Assembly: GCF_963924675.1 (NCBI RefSeq)
Contig: NC_089232.1
Span: 34,174,842 to 34,238,841, forward strand
DNA from: Phocoena phocoena
Taxonomy: Eukaryota > Chordata > Mammalia > Artiodactyla > Phocoenidae
Reading direction: 5' to 3'
DNA: 64,000 nucleotides
Made by a program: the position numbers and the translations under genes
In this document: piece after piece, positions 47,180 through 59,139 of the stretch
How the letters are laid out: every line of letters begins with the position of its first letter
Numbering within the stretch: the stretch's first letter is position 1
Notes under the pieces: generated by a model
Told to the model about the DNA's origin: nothing
What the model saw: only the letters and a program-made list of their open reading frames with translations
Databases searched by the model: none

Positions 47180-47540
47180 AGATTTCCTTTTTATGAAGAA
47201 TTTAGTTTTTCACCCCTCTTTTCTCAGTCACCACAGGTGAAATCCCTCTTAGCAGCTGGCTTATGAAATAATGGGAAGGGAGGCCTTAATGAGCAGAAAG
47301 CACCCTCAGCTGGAGATAAATATATGCAAATGAGATGCACAAACAAAAGAGCCTGGACAGAGAAATATCTGCAATTCCAGCAAAATGCTGCCTGCAGCTC
47401 CAAGATGAACAGCTTTGATAAAATGGTAACAAAAAGCACCTTTTTATTCTCCAGCGTGTTTTACATTGCAATAGGCCATTGTCATTGCAAGCCAGTGGAG
47501 CATGTAGGGGTTTTCTGCACTGTTTCAGAAAACTGTTTAA
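47180..47540. promoter_or_regulatory. Candidate conserved enhancer with POU and SOX sites
   Basis: Repeat-free block with a perfect octamer ATGCAAAT (47324-47331) next to GATAAATA, and a SOX-like CCATTGT (47476-47482). Composition is balanced and non-repetitive. No coding frame is convincing. Function is inferred from motif density and from the repeat-poor setting. Confidence 0.4.
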
Positions 47541-48000
47541 ACATTTGTTTTAAGGCATTCATGAAATATAATCAATGGACTGCTTCTGTGTTGTCGCTGT
47601 GATTTTTTTTTTCCTGAATATGTTTTAGATGTGACTGTAGTTCTTTTACCTGTTGGTCTTTTCATAGTTTCATACTGCTGTCTCGCTGAGCTATTTCACG
47701 TTTTGGTGACTGTTTCTTCCACGGGCCAGAATGATTTTTTTCTTTCTAATTTCAATGAAAAGAGACGTCAAGTTAATAACTAGTAAGAATCGGCTTTGAG
47801 GAAGGGTTTGAGCCATCACAGACCAGCACCCAAACAACTAGTTTTAATGATGGCAATCAAGTGTGTAGAGCTAATTCAAAGACAGGCATGTAACATGCTG
47901 ATTTTAATAAGCATTAAAAAGGCAATCTCTAACTTTTAAAAGTCTCTTTTTAATTTAATCGTCCTTGGTTAGTTTGCTGCCAAAACAAACAAAACCATTA
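47541..48000. other. Repeat-free non-coding DNA
   Basis: No recognised element. Confidence 0.45.
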
Positions 48001-48039
48001 AAATACGTTTTCAATATGTATCCGCAGTGTTATTTGATG

Positions 48040-48400
48040 GTGTTTTAAATGAGCATTGTGTTGGGGAAATATTGATTTGATGAGCTTTAAAAATGGAAAA
48101 GCTAAAATCATTAACCTATTTGGGGAGAAAAAAAATTTTTTTTTTCTCTCAAAAGGAATTAAGCCCCAACCCCAATCTCTTGCCAGAAGACAGGCTGGAC
48201 CCAGGACAGAGAAATTGCTGCATTTGAGCATATGTATGATGTTTAGGTTAATAATCAAGGCAGTTAAGGTGAGAGATGAAACACTAGACGCTTCCCATGT
48301 GTCAAAATACCATCGCTCTAAAAGCTCAGCAATATTTGGTTCTTTCATTTATAATCCAATCCTAGCGTTCTGAGTAAAGATGTACGAGGATCCTTACATT
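48040..48400. promoter_or_regulatory. Candidate conserved non-coding element
   Basis: Repeat-free stretch with homeodomain-like cores (aatcattaacc near 48108, gttaataatcaagg near 48246). Opposed frames of 105 and 116 codons overlap here but have no recognisable domain. Confidence 0.3.
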
Positions 48401-48889
48401 TGCTTTACCTAAATTATTTCATCTTGGTAGCCTGGATTGGAGCGGAGACATTTCTTCTGAGCACTGTGTAGCTTTCACATTTTATGTGCATTTCATCAGA
48501 CAAATGTCAAATTTGCTAATAACAAGAAAATCTCCTCATTTTTAATCATGCTACTCCTGTTGCATGGGTAGGGGTGAGAGGGGGTGGGGAGGAGGGAGTG
48601 AATATAAAAGCACTGAGCAGCCTGACCAAAGAGCAGAAGGAGAAAACGCTTCTTTGGGTTTTAAAATGACACATGCTTGGTTATCTCCATGTCTGCATCA
48701 GTGCATCATCAAATTCAGAAATTCAGGAGTTAATAGAAACTTGGTTCTATTAGGGATGCTTTTGCCAGCCCAGGTTTGAAGCAGCATAATTATGCTCAAC
48801 TGCTGTTGTTTGGAAAGGGCAAACAGCATCTTAGGCACAGAACAATGAAATTACAGCTGAGATTTAGGTTAGCAAAAGACGTCTTCTCT
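48401..48889. other. Repeat-free non-coding DNA
   Basis: Contains a G-rich stretch (48568-48600). No element recognised. Confidence 0.4.
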
Positions 48890-49330
48890 AGGCTTTTATG
48901 ATTCATTATTTCCCATTAAATACAGTATTAGAAGTGTACACTAGATAGCTCATGGTTGCTGCTCTCGGAGCACATTATCTATATTACGCAGGTCTGGGGA
49001 GCAGAATTAGAAAACTTTGGGGGAATGAGCAATGTGTGTTTGCTGATAGAAGTACCATATGGCTCATCTTCTTCAATTGCTTTCATTGCGACTCTGATGC
49101 CGGAGAAATTAAAGTTTTATTTGATGTGGCACAGCTTAATGAACTGTCTTCTGTTAGGAAAATTGAATATGTTTCCTGTTATTTGAGCGCAGAGCCTCCA
49201 TGGTTTGGCTGATGAGGGATGCATTATGTATTGTTTATTTAGCATTTGGAAAACAAAAGCAAGATATTGAAGGTAAAATTGATTACTGCTGGATTGCATT
49301 ATATAATCAAGTTTTCTCCCTTTAAATTTC
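48890..49330. promoter_or_regulatory. Candidate conserved non-coding element
   Basis: Complex, non-repetitive sequence with AT-rich regulatory-type motifs (cttaatgaac, ttgtttatttagcat). Two short overlapping plus frames (48952-49212, 48956-49186) share the block in different phases, which argues against coding. Confidence 0.35.
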
Positions 49331-50579
49331 CCTTTACAATCCTTTGGTAATGTTTTAATATGAGATTGTTCCAGGTTTTTGTCTTTTCAAAGTACGCAGA
49401 GCTTGGTTTTTTTTATCGAGATACCTTTATTTGTAAACAAGCCACACGAAATGCTAAACCTAGTATTGCTATATTTATAAAGTTCGAAGAATGATATTTG
49501 GGAGAGATGAAAATAATTCAATTTGCGTGTCTCTAATGGCAAAACTTCCAAGTGAGCCCCCAGTCGACTTTGAGAGAATCTAACATTTGCTAGCTGAAAG
49601 GGGAATGTCATTTTCTTTTGTTTGAAATAGACCACTTACGAACATGCCTTACGAGAAGGAAGGAATTTTTGATATTAGGAAATACAAACCTCAAAATATC
49701 AAATTTTAGATTTTTGAGTTAGTTGTCAGTGAATGAAAAGCTGGACTCAACCTGTGAATTAAAAAAAAAAAAAGAAGTGTATATTCCATGAATTTAATTT
49801 TTTACTGAATAAATATGTTTAAAGAAAACATATAACCAAAAATATACTTACATGATGAGAAAACTGGGATGTCATCCATGTGAATGTTCTCTACTCCCTG
49901 AAGAATCTGCAAAGAGATACACTGAGCATTTTGTTTAATTTCCCCCTTTTTGTTCTGGATCTGATCATGTTTTAGACATATAAAATGTGAATGATCTCTA
50001 AAAAGACTGAATGTAAGATCATCTAATCGCTGTGTCTCTTTCATTTTTCAGTGAGAAATATTCCTCTCATGGGCTGATGACTCAGACACACAGCTCTGCA
50101 ACAAGCAACTAGGATAAAAAATAGTTAAAATGAATCAACATTTATCTGGAATATACAGTCTTGACCTAAAAAAAAGTCATCTGTCTTCCATGTCCTGTGA
50201 TGTTTTGAGGATTCTGGCAAATATGTCAGTTAAACAAACTTCTCTCATAATCTAAATACTGTCTGTTCGAGAGAGGCTTCCAATGTTTACAGCCCATAAG
50301 TAAAGGGAAAAAAAAACCCTGGTATTTAACCAAGAATAGTGCTCTTGAAAATGTCTCTGAACAAAGTGTTTAAGCAAAACTTTGGCTCTAGATATTTTCA
50401 ATTCCTTATTCATCTCCTGATTCTTTTTTTCAGTGAGGTATTTTGGTACGCCATCATTTCACTCCTTTTCTTGAAATTAACGAATTCATTTCAAAAAATT
50501 AACGCCTGACTAGTGACCTGGTCATACAAACTTCCTTAAGAAACAGTTGAGAAGAAAACATCACATTTTTATGAACCCC
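49331..50579. other. Repeat-free AT-rich DNA
   Basis: No element recognised; A-runs at 49759-49773 and 50309-50317. Confidence 0.45.
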
Positions 50580-51030
50580 ATCTCCTGCCAGTGGCCTCGG
50601 AGGAGGAAGGCCATTATGCATTGTTATCAGCCTGGTGTAATTTGACTGTTGACAAAGTATCCGTGGCAGTGAGAAAGAGCGCAGTTAGAAGTGTGGCGGA
50701 TTGTAATCAAGAAGATGCTTAGCTGTGCAACACTGCATCTTGAGCAGATTTGAATCAACATTGCCTTAAGGGGACACACACAAACACATACACACACATA
50801 CCAAAAGGAAAAAAATCCATTAATTTTTAGAGGGAAAATTAGAGTGGCACTTAATGAAGTAAAATTTGACATGCGTTAATTGCTCTGCAGCTCCCCTAAT
50901 TAGAGATTTTCAAATTCTTTTATTGCTGTCACTATGATGGCACATCGTCTTGCCGGACAAATAGTGAAATTGTAAATTCATCTGATCAGGAAGTTTTACG
51001 GAGGAAGATTGGACTGTATCCTCGAGCCCA
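50580..51030. promoter_or_regulatory. Candidate conserved enhancer with homeodomain sites
   Basis: Contains 'gcgttaattgctctgcagct' and 'cccctaattagag' (50873-50909), two TAATTA/TTAATT-type homeodomain cores about 20 bases apart. A TGTCA-containing 'ttgctgtcactatga' follows near 50925. Repeat-free except a small CA-rich tract (50777-50802). Confidence 0.4.
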
Positions 51031-51549
51031 CTTCCAAACTGTGGACAGTTGGAGAGCAAAGAGGGGTTCTCAGCTTTATCTTCAGCACAGATAAAAATAG
51101 GCCTATTAAAATAGTTTCAGTACAGTATGAGACTTAATGTAAAGAAAGCAGGTGCTGATGCGATTTCCTTAAACAGATGGAAATGTTCCTCTGGTACTCA
51201 TGCCTCTGTTTCCGATGAAAGATTTCAGGTGGAAAAAAAAGCTAGCGAGATGCTGCATTATATACACGTTCTTATATTTCTACTTATGTTCTTCAGAAAT
51301 TAGAGACAGGAGGATTTTCCCAGGCCGTGTCATGTTTTTCCCAGGTTTTTCTGAAGTCTAAGGCAAACAGTACTTTTGATCCCCTTCTTAATCTCAAAGT
51401 AATTATACTGCTGTTTGGCCCTCAGCATGGCACCAAATATGATACCATAATAATTTTGGTTTCCCTTTTTCAACCCCTCTTGTCTAGCCCTTGAACCTCT
51501 CTTACTTCATTAACATATTGAATTTTTTTCAATTTTCCATTTTCTTGCA

Positions 51550-52020
51550 ATAACAATATTAATGCCAGGGTGAAAGCTTGATTGGAGCTAAATTACTTGT
51601 TACCTGCTGGCGTTTATTTATATGGCATGGAATTATCAAGCTTTGCTATTGTCACGCCTTGGGCGAATTGTTTATGACACCAGTAATAGGAGTAATTGTT
51701 ATTGTTGAAATTACCTGTCAGCTACCCATAGCAGTGGCCCTTGTCCCACTGACAAATAGTGACAAGGGAGAGGTATCCTCCATGCGTCCCCCTGATGGCT
51801 TCTCCTCTGATAATAAGAAGTGCAGGGCCTCTGATAATTTGCCTGTCACTGTTGAGGGCAGCTCAGAGAGAGTTGGCCAAATTGTTGTCATTCACTTTGA
51901 CAAAGACAGCAAAATGCTCCCGTGCAGGAAGATTATCAAAATAAATGAAATCTCTTACACCCCCTTTGTTTGTTTGGCTCAAGAATTGCCTGGCTTTGTA
52001 TGAGGTTCTGAAATTAGGGT
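51550..52020. promoter_or_regulatory. Candidate conserved non-coding element with a 141-codon chance frame
   Basis: A repeat-free block stays open in one frame for 141 codons (51578-52003, plus). The translation has no domain I recognise. It contains several CTGTCA/TGTCAC-type TALE-homeodomain cores (51715, 51845) and AT-rich homeodomain cores (gagtaattgttattg, 51689-51703). I consider a regulatory element more likely than an exon, but this is the first place to test for either. Confidence 0.35.
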
Positions 52021-52920
52021 CCATTTCTTCTGGGTATCGTGCTGTTCATACTAAGATGAGGATCCCAGGCAAGAGAGGCATTTTATAAGACTCACTGTTT
52101 TGCAATTTACATAGGTTATGAAAAAATTATATTCAGGTATAAAGAGAGTCAATAAAATTGTAACAAGAAGTCTAAACATGTGGTTGAATACCTTCGTTTA
52201 AAGCATGTGTAAAATTCACACCTTTTTCTCTCCTGCCTTCTTTCTATCCCTCTTTTTTTCTTTTTTGACCCACGCCGGCATTCAAATTCAGTTAGGTGTT
52301 CAAAAGCACACATTTCCCGGTTGCAATCAAGTTTTCTTTAAAAGTGTGGAAATCTGCATCTCTGACTCTTAAAGCCTTCAAAGATTACCCAGTCAAATTT
52401 AGGATTATTATTTCAAATGTTTTTTCATTGGAAAAATATTATTTCAAATGTTTCCTTTCCATAAATTATCTTTTATTTATATAATATCTTCATGTGTAAA
52501 GAGAGAAAAGAAACGTAGTTCCAGGTATGCAGCATCAATTTTCACAGGCTAACAGAGGAAGCAAAATGACTCTGTTATTGCCAGAGTTCAAATATAAATA
52601 TTTGCATTTTAAAACCCCTTGGTTGCAGCCTGTGAACCTGTCATAGAAGAGAGAAGGGGACAGGAGAGTGAGGGATGGTGTCCGGGGGTCTCCCCATCTG
52701 AAAGAAATGGGCTTTAAAGTAATCAAGCCTCTGCTCTTGTAAAAGCCAAAATCATTCTCACCATTTCACCAAAGGCATCATTTCACGCTAGGAAGATTCT
52801 TATTTTTAAGGGGCCTGTGAGGTTACTGCTCGTAGGTCTTCTTGACAAATCCTTGCCATTATGAGAAGTTGCAAAGAAAAGAAAAAAAAAAAAAACTAGG
52901 ATAAATGTAAAAATATCGGC
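52021..52920. other. Repeat-free AT-rich DNA with a short tandem duplication
   Basis: A perfect 16-bp direct repeat, attatttcaaatgttt, lies at 52407-52422 and 52438-52453. An octamer-like ATTTGCAT is at 52600-52607. A pure A-run lies near 52880-52893. Confidence 0.6.
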
Positions 52921-53660
52921 TCCTTATAGGGTAGTAATCAGCTGTTTATTGGTCTCTACCAGACACGTAATGACCAAGCCCAGTGTTAAGTGCCAGCAAC
53001 ATCGCCCTGGGCCCTTCCCTCCTAAACACTGGCCATTATCTGATTAAAGAACCTCCAAAGAAGTCACTATTGCATAATTTTATGGGTTTTAACAGTGCAG
53101 GTTGGCTGGCAGGAAAACTACCTAGGAGGGTTGATAAAGCAATAGTGAAATGATTTTATTTACTCCACTTATACCTTGCTCTCTGAAAGTGTCTCTGAGT
53201 ATCTCACACGCTGGTGGCGGCAGAAGACACCTAAAATTGGTTCAAATAGGAATTGTGTGAGAGGTAGGGGAGGCACGGGGGTGGGGGGACAAGAAAAGTA
53301 AAATTATCCATCTCTTAAAGCTTTTCATGAGCTGTACAATTTGAAGTAATTAACAACATCGTTACAGGCATCTAGACCTTGTCTTTGGTGTTTGGTATTT
53401 CAAGCAGGTAAGTTTCTAGCAGTGCTTAAATCATACATGCGATAATATGATGATGGGAATAAAGTGTTTCTAATTCTTAAAAATAGTGTAGTCTTCTAAA
53501 GGCAACCACTCGCTGGTTAACGAGTGTTGAATGCCCCTGATTAACAAGTGGAAGGCAGCGACATAATTAAGAGGTTATCTGCAGTCATAAAAATGCTCAA
53601 ACCTGTCTTAGAATGTGATCCCTTTAACAGATAATTTTTAAGAATGTAGCATGTCCTCGC
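52921..53660. promoter_or_regulatory. Candidate conserved non-coding block
   Basis: Mostly repeat-free. It contains a 6-bp inverted repeat CACTCG/CGAGTG (53507-53512 and 53521-53526) and paired TTAACGAGTG/TTAACAAGTG units (53517-53526, 53541-53550), the second with an NK2-type CAAGTG core. A GATAA lies at 53132. Function is inferred. Confidence 0.38.
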
Positions 53661-56572
53661 TTTCTCTGTCGAGACACACGTTAGTGATCCCAGGAGGGAA
53701 AATAAACATACGTTTTTAAATGAAGATATTTTAAATGTACCCCATATTTCAGTGTGTGGCTGTAACTTGGTCTTTTTTATGTTCTTCCTATAAAACCTAA
53801 ATTAAGCCTCTTAGGAGTGGTTTTGCTGTAGGTTTCATCTAAAAACACAATACATTTTAAATGATTCCAGTACTTGAGCACACTTTAACATGTAATCACT
53901 AATGTGCATTCTCTCCCCTCCTCTTCCAAGCATCAGCTCTTCTAAAGGGATGAGGCTTCTTTAAAATTTAGCTTCATTTGAAATAGAAACTTTTAACAAA
54001 TAGTAATTACTCCTGCAGCTCTATTGATGAAATGACTAGCAGCAAATCTTTTCTCCTCTCTCTCTTTCTCTCTCTCCTGTAACATTTTGAAACACCCATC
54101 AGTGTCAAATGAAACTGCACACATCTCCTTTGCTGCTCTAAATAAGGCTCAGCAATGTTAAGAAAAATGTCAGAAAAAGCTCAGTGGATTAAAGTAACAT
54201 TCTGCACCGTGTCACCGAGAATGGCAGGGCAGACTGGTCTGCATAATTCTGAAAGATATTTTGTGTAAAATGCTTCCTCTATAAACGAAATGAAATTTTA
54301 TTTGGAAAGATTTAAGATTGTATTTGATCACCTACAACATTCAGTTCTTTTTCTAAATCTCATTATTCCTTAATATGCCTTTGGTGTGTATCTTTAAAAT
54401 TAGAACAATAATACACTCTTTGTAGAACGTTTCTCCACCCATGTGCAGCGTTAAAATACATTGTGGACTCGTCAATGCATTTTTCTTTTCTTTCTAAAAT
54501 TCCTAGGATGTTCATTCAGTGAAAGTAGTAAAAACTCTGGCTCTTACACATGTAAATTCATTGAACTAATCAGTCCTTTTTCCCCCCCTAAATAAAATTT
54601 GTATATGGCTTTGGAGATTTTCAGCACAGTTCATTTAGTGATATCAAAAAAACATAAAGCACTTACATTTCATTCATGTATTGAAAATAAATGAATGGTT
54701 TGAGGATTTTAGTTTGTTTTATTCTACTTTTCTAAAGAATACTCAATTATTGAAAAAAACGAGTACAGTTGTAGTAAAACATCCCACAGTATCATAAGTA
54801 TGTAATTAAAACTTAGCAGTTAGAAAAGAAAACATCTTACAAATTCAATACTAGATACCAATAGACATGACAAGATTAGTTTCACAAAAACAAGGTAAAT
54901 CTCCACTGATTTTAAACAAACTTTTTCAAAACAGGTTAAAAATGAATTTAGACAAATTTGTCTCTTAACCTTTAAAGATTTCCTGCCCGTTTTTGTATGT
55001 CCTTTATTACGTTAATTTTTTATTTAAATTACACCATTAACTGGATATGAATTTATCAAGAATACATGTATTGATTTATAAAACAGTACCATTAATTATT
55101 ATAATAGCTAGATGTAGCTGATATTACAAAGCCATTTAAAGGTTTTTAATATAACTCGGACATACATAGATAGATAGGCATTATGGACACGACTACAATT
55201 CAAACTGGCTACCAGCAGTTAATGAAATCCTTGATTTATATTCTAGTTTAGAGATTGATTATATTGTTGCTTTGTAAAACTATTTATATTATGCCATTTT
55301 TCAAAGGATGTCTCAATAAAAAAGCTAAATAAAATATTCAGTCAATTCCCAAAGCAGATTTTGTTTTCTATATTTTAAATGCTAGTGAAAATAATTGATT
55401 GTGTGTGTTCCAAGCTTTGTCATTTCCATTCCAGAGGTGGCTTTCCTGATGGGAGACTCGTTTGCAATGCACACTTTCACACACTCTTGGATCCTTGCAG
55501 AAACAAACCCCTTCTCTTTATTTCATCAGCCGCACCCCCCCCCCCAAACAACAAACCCATGTATATTTCACAAAACCCATGCATCAGGACACATAAGTCT
55601 TTTTGGCATCTTTTATGTTATGCATTTTTTTTTTCTTAAGGTTGTGGAAAACTGGGACTTACCCCAAAGCCGCAAAACAGGCAATCACGAAGGAGTATTT
55701 GGGTAAGAATGCAATCTGAAGAGAGAAAAAAAAAAAAAAATGAGGAAGAATATAAGCAAATAACAGTTACACTTTCAAATTGCTTTTCAAATGTTAATTA
55801 GCCAACGAATAGGTTGAAAGTTAAATTCTTTTCACATTGTACTTGGTTTGGGTCTCCTAGTCTCTTTATTTATATCACTTTTCCTTGCCTGGCAACATAT
55901 GTTACCGATTTATTATAGTATTTTTACTGTTAGCAGACAAATCTAAAAGCTAGCTGAGAAGGCTAGCTTCATCTGATGACTTTAACAACAACTGCAGGGC
56001 ATCCTTGAGGGTGAGCCAATAGGCTCTTTTGAAGCTATAATACTATTAACCATTTTGATGCTGAAATATTTCTTACAGCTAAAGTTGGTTCTGTCTTTGT
56101 AGGCACTCTGGGTTTTACAGACACAAAAGGTAAATGTAAATGATTTGTTTTGCAAATATTTCAATAGCCTTCTAGGCACTTTCCTCCATGTGTCTTAAGT
56201 GCCCTAAAAGCCGTATGAATGCTGTGGCTTCTTTATTTCCCCCTTTCTTTTACAGGACACTGAAATCTGGGCACAAAGTGATAAGTAAACAGCTATCAAG
56301 CATCAAGTTAAATTGTCACTTCACCCTCCCCCATGCCATTAATTTTCTGCTATGCTATTAAAAGAAACAAACATTCTTTGGAGTTTCAATGATCGCATCT
56401 TTCTGACATATGTACAGCCCAGAAAAGTAAACTTCAAATGAGATTCTTTTTTGGCTAAAAACCTGCAATTCCTTTCCAAATTAGAGATGTCATATATTAT
56501 GGTTATTTTAATGGATAGGTAATAGTAGCCAAAAATTTATGCCTTTTAATATGTATACAAGAAAACGTCTGT
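53661..56572. other. Repeat-free AT-rich DNA
   Basis: No SINE or LINE recognised over about 2.9 kb. Small features: a pyrimidine (CT)n stretch at 54052-54076, C-runs at 54586-54591 and 55541-55549, and an A-run at 55725-55740. Frames of 86-103 codons at 55379-55706 overlap in different phases and look like chance. Confidence 0.5.
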
Positions 56573-56637
56573 TTCACTTTAAAGTTGCCAAATAATAAAC
56601 TAAAAGTATTCACTTTAAAGTTGCCAAATAATAAACT
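56573..56637. repeat. Perfect 29-bp tandem duplication
   Basis: Two identical 29-bp copies, starting 'ttcactttaaagttgccaaa', at 56573-56601 and 56609-56637, separated by seven bases (period 36). Confidence 0.95.
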
Positions 56638-58239
56638 TCCGTTTTGATCATCTGTAATTTACTTCACTCCAAATTGTCTAGTCATTTTAACTTAAAATTT
56701 CTATAAACGATCTCCTTTTCCACTCAAATATCTCATGCGGAGTTCACTTACAATTTCAGGTAATTACATTTTATAGAAATTCTCTTGCACATGCATGACT
56801 TGAAAATTTTGAAATTAAATCTTAAATATTGGAAGCCAGCATTTCTTACCTGCAAGATCTGGCTCAGTAACTAAAATTTCACATCATCTTGATATTAGAA
56901 TTCAACCAATAAAACCGAGATATGCATGGCAGTAGTTAGGGGTCTGGCTGTGAAAAAGTGAATTTTGCGGTCCTGGAATGCTCTCTGTACCCCTGGGATC
57001 CAGAAAGCACTAAGACATACTGTCTGTATAAACATATCTAGTATAAGAGATTCTGCCTGCAAATCGTAGCAATGACTCTGCTCTCCAACATATTTAAGAA
57101 TACACAATCATACCTGGTTTTAAGACAAAACTGCAAAATTGCCTTCAGAACAAGTGGTGAAATAACCACCATCTATCTGACCATTCACCTGATTCTAATA
57201 TTTTTATTGAATAAAAATATTTTTATTTATTTCATCCCTTGTACTTCGATATACTTTCCAAATTTTATTTTAGTATTAACTATAATGACCCCATCAAAAT
57301 GAGAAGAAAAAGTTATATTTTTACATATATAGTTATACAGTTTCATCCTAGTCTAACTTAGGATAATGCCTAAGTGGGCTTATTATTTATATCTATTATC
57401 AGATATTTACTGTATTTATTTCTTTGTCCCCAAGAGGCATCTTATGGTGACGGTGGGTAATTTTAGGTCAGAAGCAATTATGATCAAAAGGATTTCAGCT
57501 TCAGAGAATGAGCCTAACTTTCCAAATGCACAGCAACTCCAAAAAAGACCATATATGTCATTGGGGTTATGAATACCCAGGCAACTCACTTGCTAGTCCT
57601 GTCATTCCATGAATAAACCATCCCATAAATGTGCCTATTAGGACACATTCGTTTTTAAATATTAATTTTCTTAGAAAAATGAAGGGAGACAATGCTGTTG
57701 GTGGCCCTAGAGGTTTCTTCTTCTAAAAAATTATATTCTTGAAACAAAACTGAATCTCCAGCAGAGTTTTATCCCCATATTTGGAAGCACACCAGCTGTG
57801 TACATGGGGCTCCAGGCTCCATGTTGTTCGTTGCTGAACTTGACGCTCTTCTAGACCAGGCCCTCTACTCTGTGACACAGTGCCTTGACAGATGGGATGG
57901 GATGGACTGTCCCTTAGTCTGTCCCCATCCACCCATACCTACCACATTCTTTCACTCTCGTCCACCCCAAAGCAGGTGCCTTTGAAAGGCCTGAATGTAA
58001 GATACAGTTTCCTCTGGTTTCCCAGCTCAGGTCCTGTCATTACCTTTCTCTAATATATCTAAGCAGCCCCTTCCAGAGACTGGTCCGAGCCTAAGCTGGG
58101 ATCCCCCCTTTCCTGTTGTTCCCTCACCTCTACCCCGACCTCCAAGGGCCACCCCCCTGCTTTCTGTTTTGTCCATCACCTCAGTTTCTTTTCCCCCGTT
58201 TCTGACCTGCACTTTTTCTGGATCAGACGCAGGCAGGTT
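56638..58239. other. Repeat-free non-coding DNA
   Basis: No gene or dispersed repeat recognised. Confidence 0.45.
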
Positions 58240-58930
58240 GAGAGGTAATGAGAACCAGATGGACAGAGTGCAGAAATTGCCCAAATGGGTATGAGAATGT
58301 GGGAGCTGTCAGGCATGGAGTGAAGCTGGAATTTTTCAGCAATAAAATGGGATTTATCGCCACTCTACCACAGTCATTGCCGACAACCGTTTACCTTGAC
58401 AGAAACCCCATTCCGATAGGCCACGCCGATGCAGATTCTTTTTTCCAGAGAGTGATGATTGGTATTTGTTCTAAGGCTCAAATGGCCTGCACTAAAGGTG
58501 AAGCATTAGGCCAAAGTCCTGTATTCCCCACTGAGGCAAATGAACCTGCTAAAATAAGTTCCTTCCACAATGGCTGTGTAATTGAAACCAGAAAGTGAGA
58601 GAGTTTGATAAATCGCTTGACCCTGAAGGAATGTTAAGGTCATAAATTTTCATTGCATTTTTTCCTCTCTCTTTTTTTTATTTTTATATATTGATTATAT
58701 TTAGTATTTGCTTCGAAATTCAACAAGCTTACAGATCATCGGTTGTGGCCCCAGGGGAGAGCACAGTAAATCATCAATTAAGAGGGTAGGGGATATTCTC
58801 CCCTCATCTTCCAAAGAGGAATGGCAGCTCCTCAGTATTCCAAGGACAGTCATGGAGGTGTCTTCCATCTCAGAATTATTCCAACTTAGCACGCAATTTG
58901 TCCTGGCACGGACAAAGTAAAATCCACAGG
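58240..58930. promoter_or_regulatory. Candidate conserved non-coding block
   Basis: Balanced, non-repetitive sequence holding a 116-codon plus frame (58248-58598) and opposed frames at 58701-58920, none with recognisable protein motifs. Contains 'aaatcatcaattaagagg' (58768-58785), a homeodomain-type site. Separated in the middle by a T-rich tract (58669-58690). Confidence 0.32.
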
Positions 58931-59083
58931 AAAGATGTTTCGCAGAAGGGTGCTGCTACACTTCTATCATTTAAGAATGATGAACTGTTAAGATGCTGGC
59001 AATACATTTGCAGCCATCACACCCACATACCTTTTTCCCTCCTGTAACCTAAAAATAAGAACAGTTGGATTTTCGCTAAAAAC

Positions 59084-59110
59084 CGTGATCCTCTTTTTTA
59101 GAGGATCACG
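59084..59110. other. Perfect 10-bp-stem hairpin with E-box
   Basis: CGTGATCCTC (59084-59093) and GAGGATCACG (59101-59110) are exact inverse complements around a 7-base T-rich loop. A palindromic E-box CACGTG (59107-59112) overlaps the right arm. Alternating purine-pyrimidine GTGC/GCGTGC sequence follows (59116-59137). Confidence 0.85.
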
Positions 59111-59139
59111 TGGGAGTGTGCCTGCGTGCGTGCGCGTGG

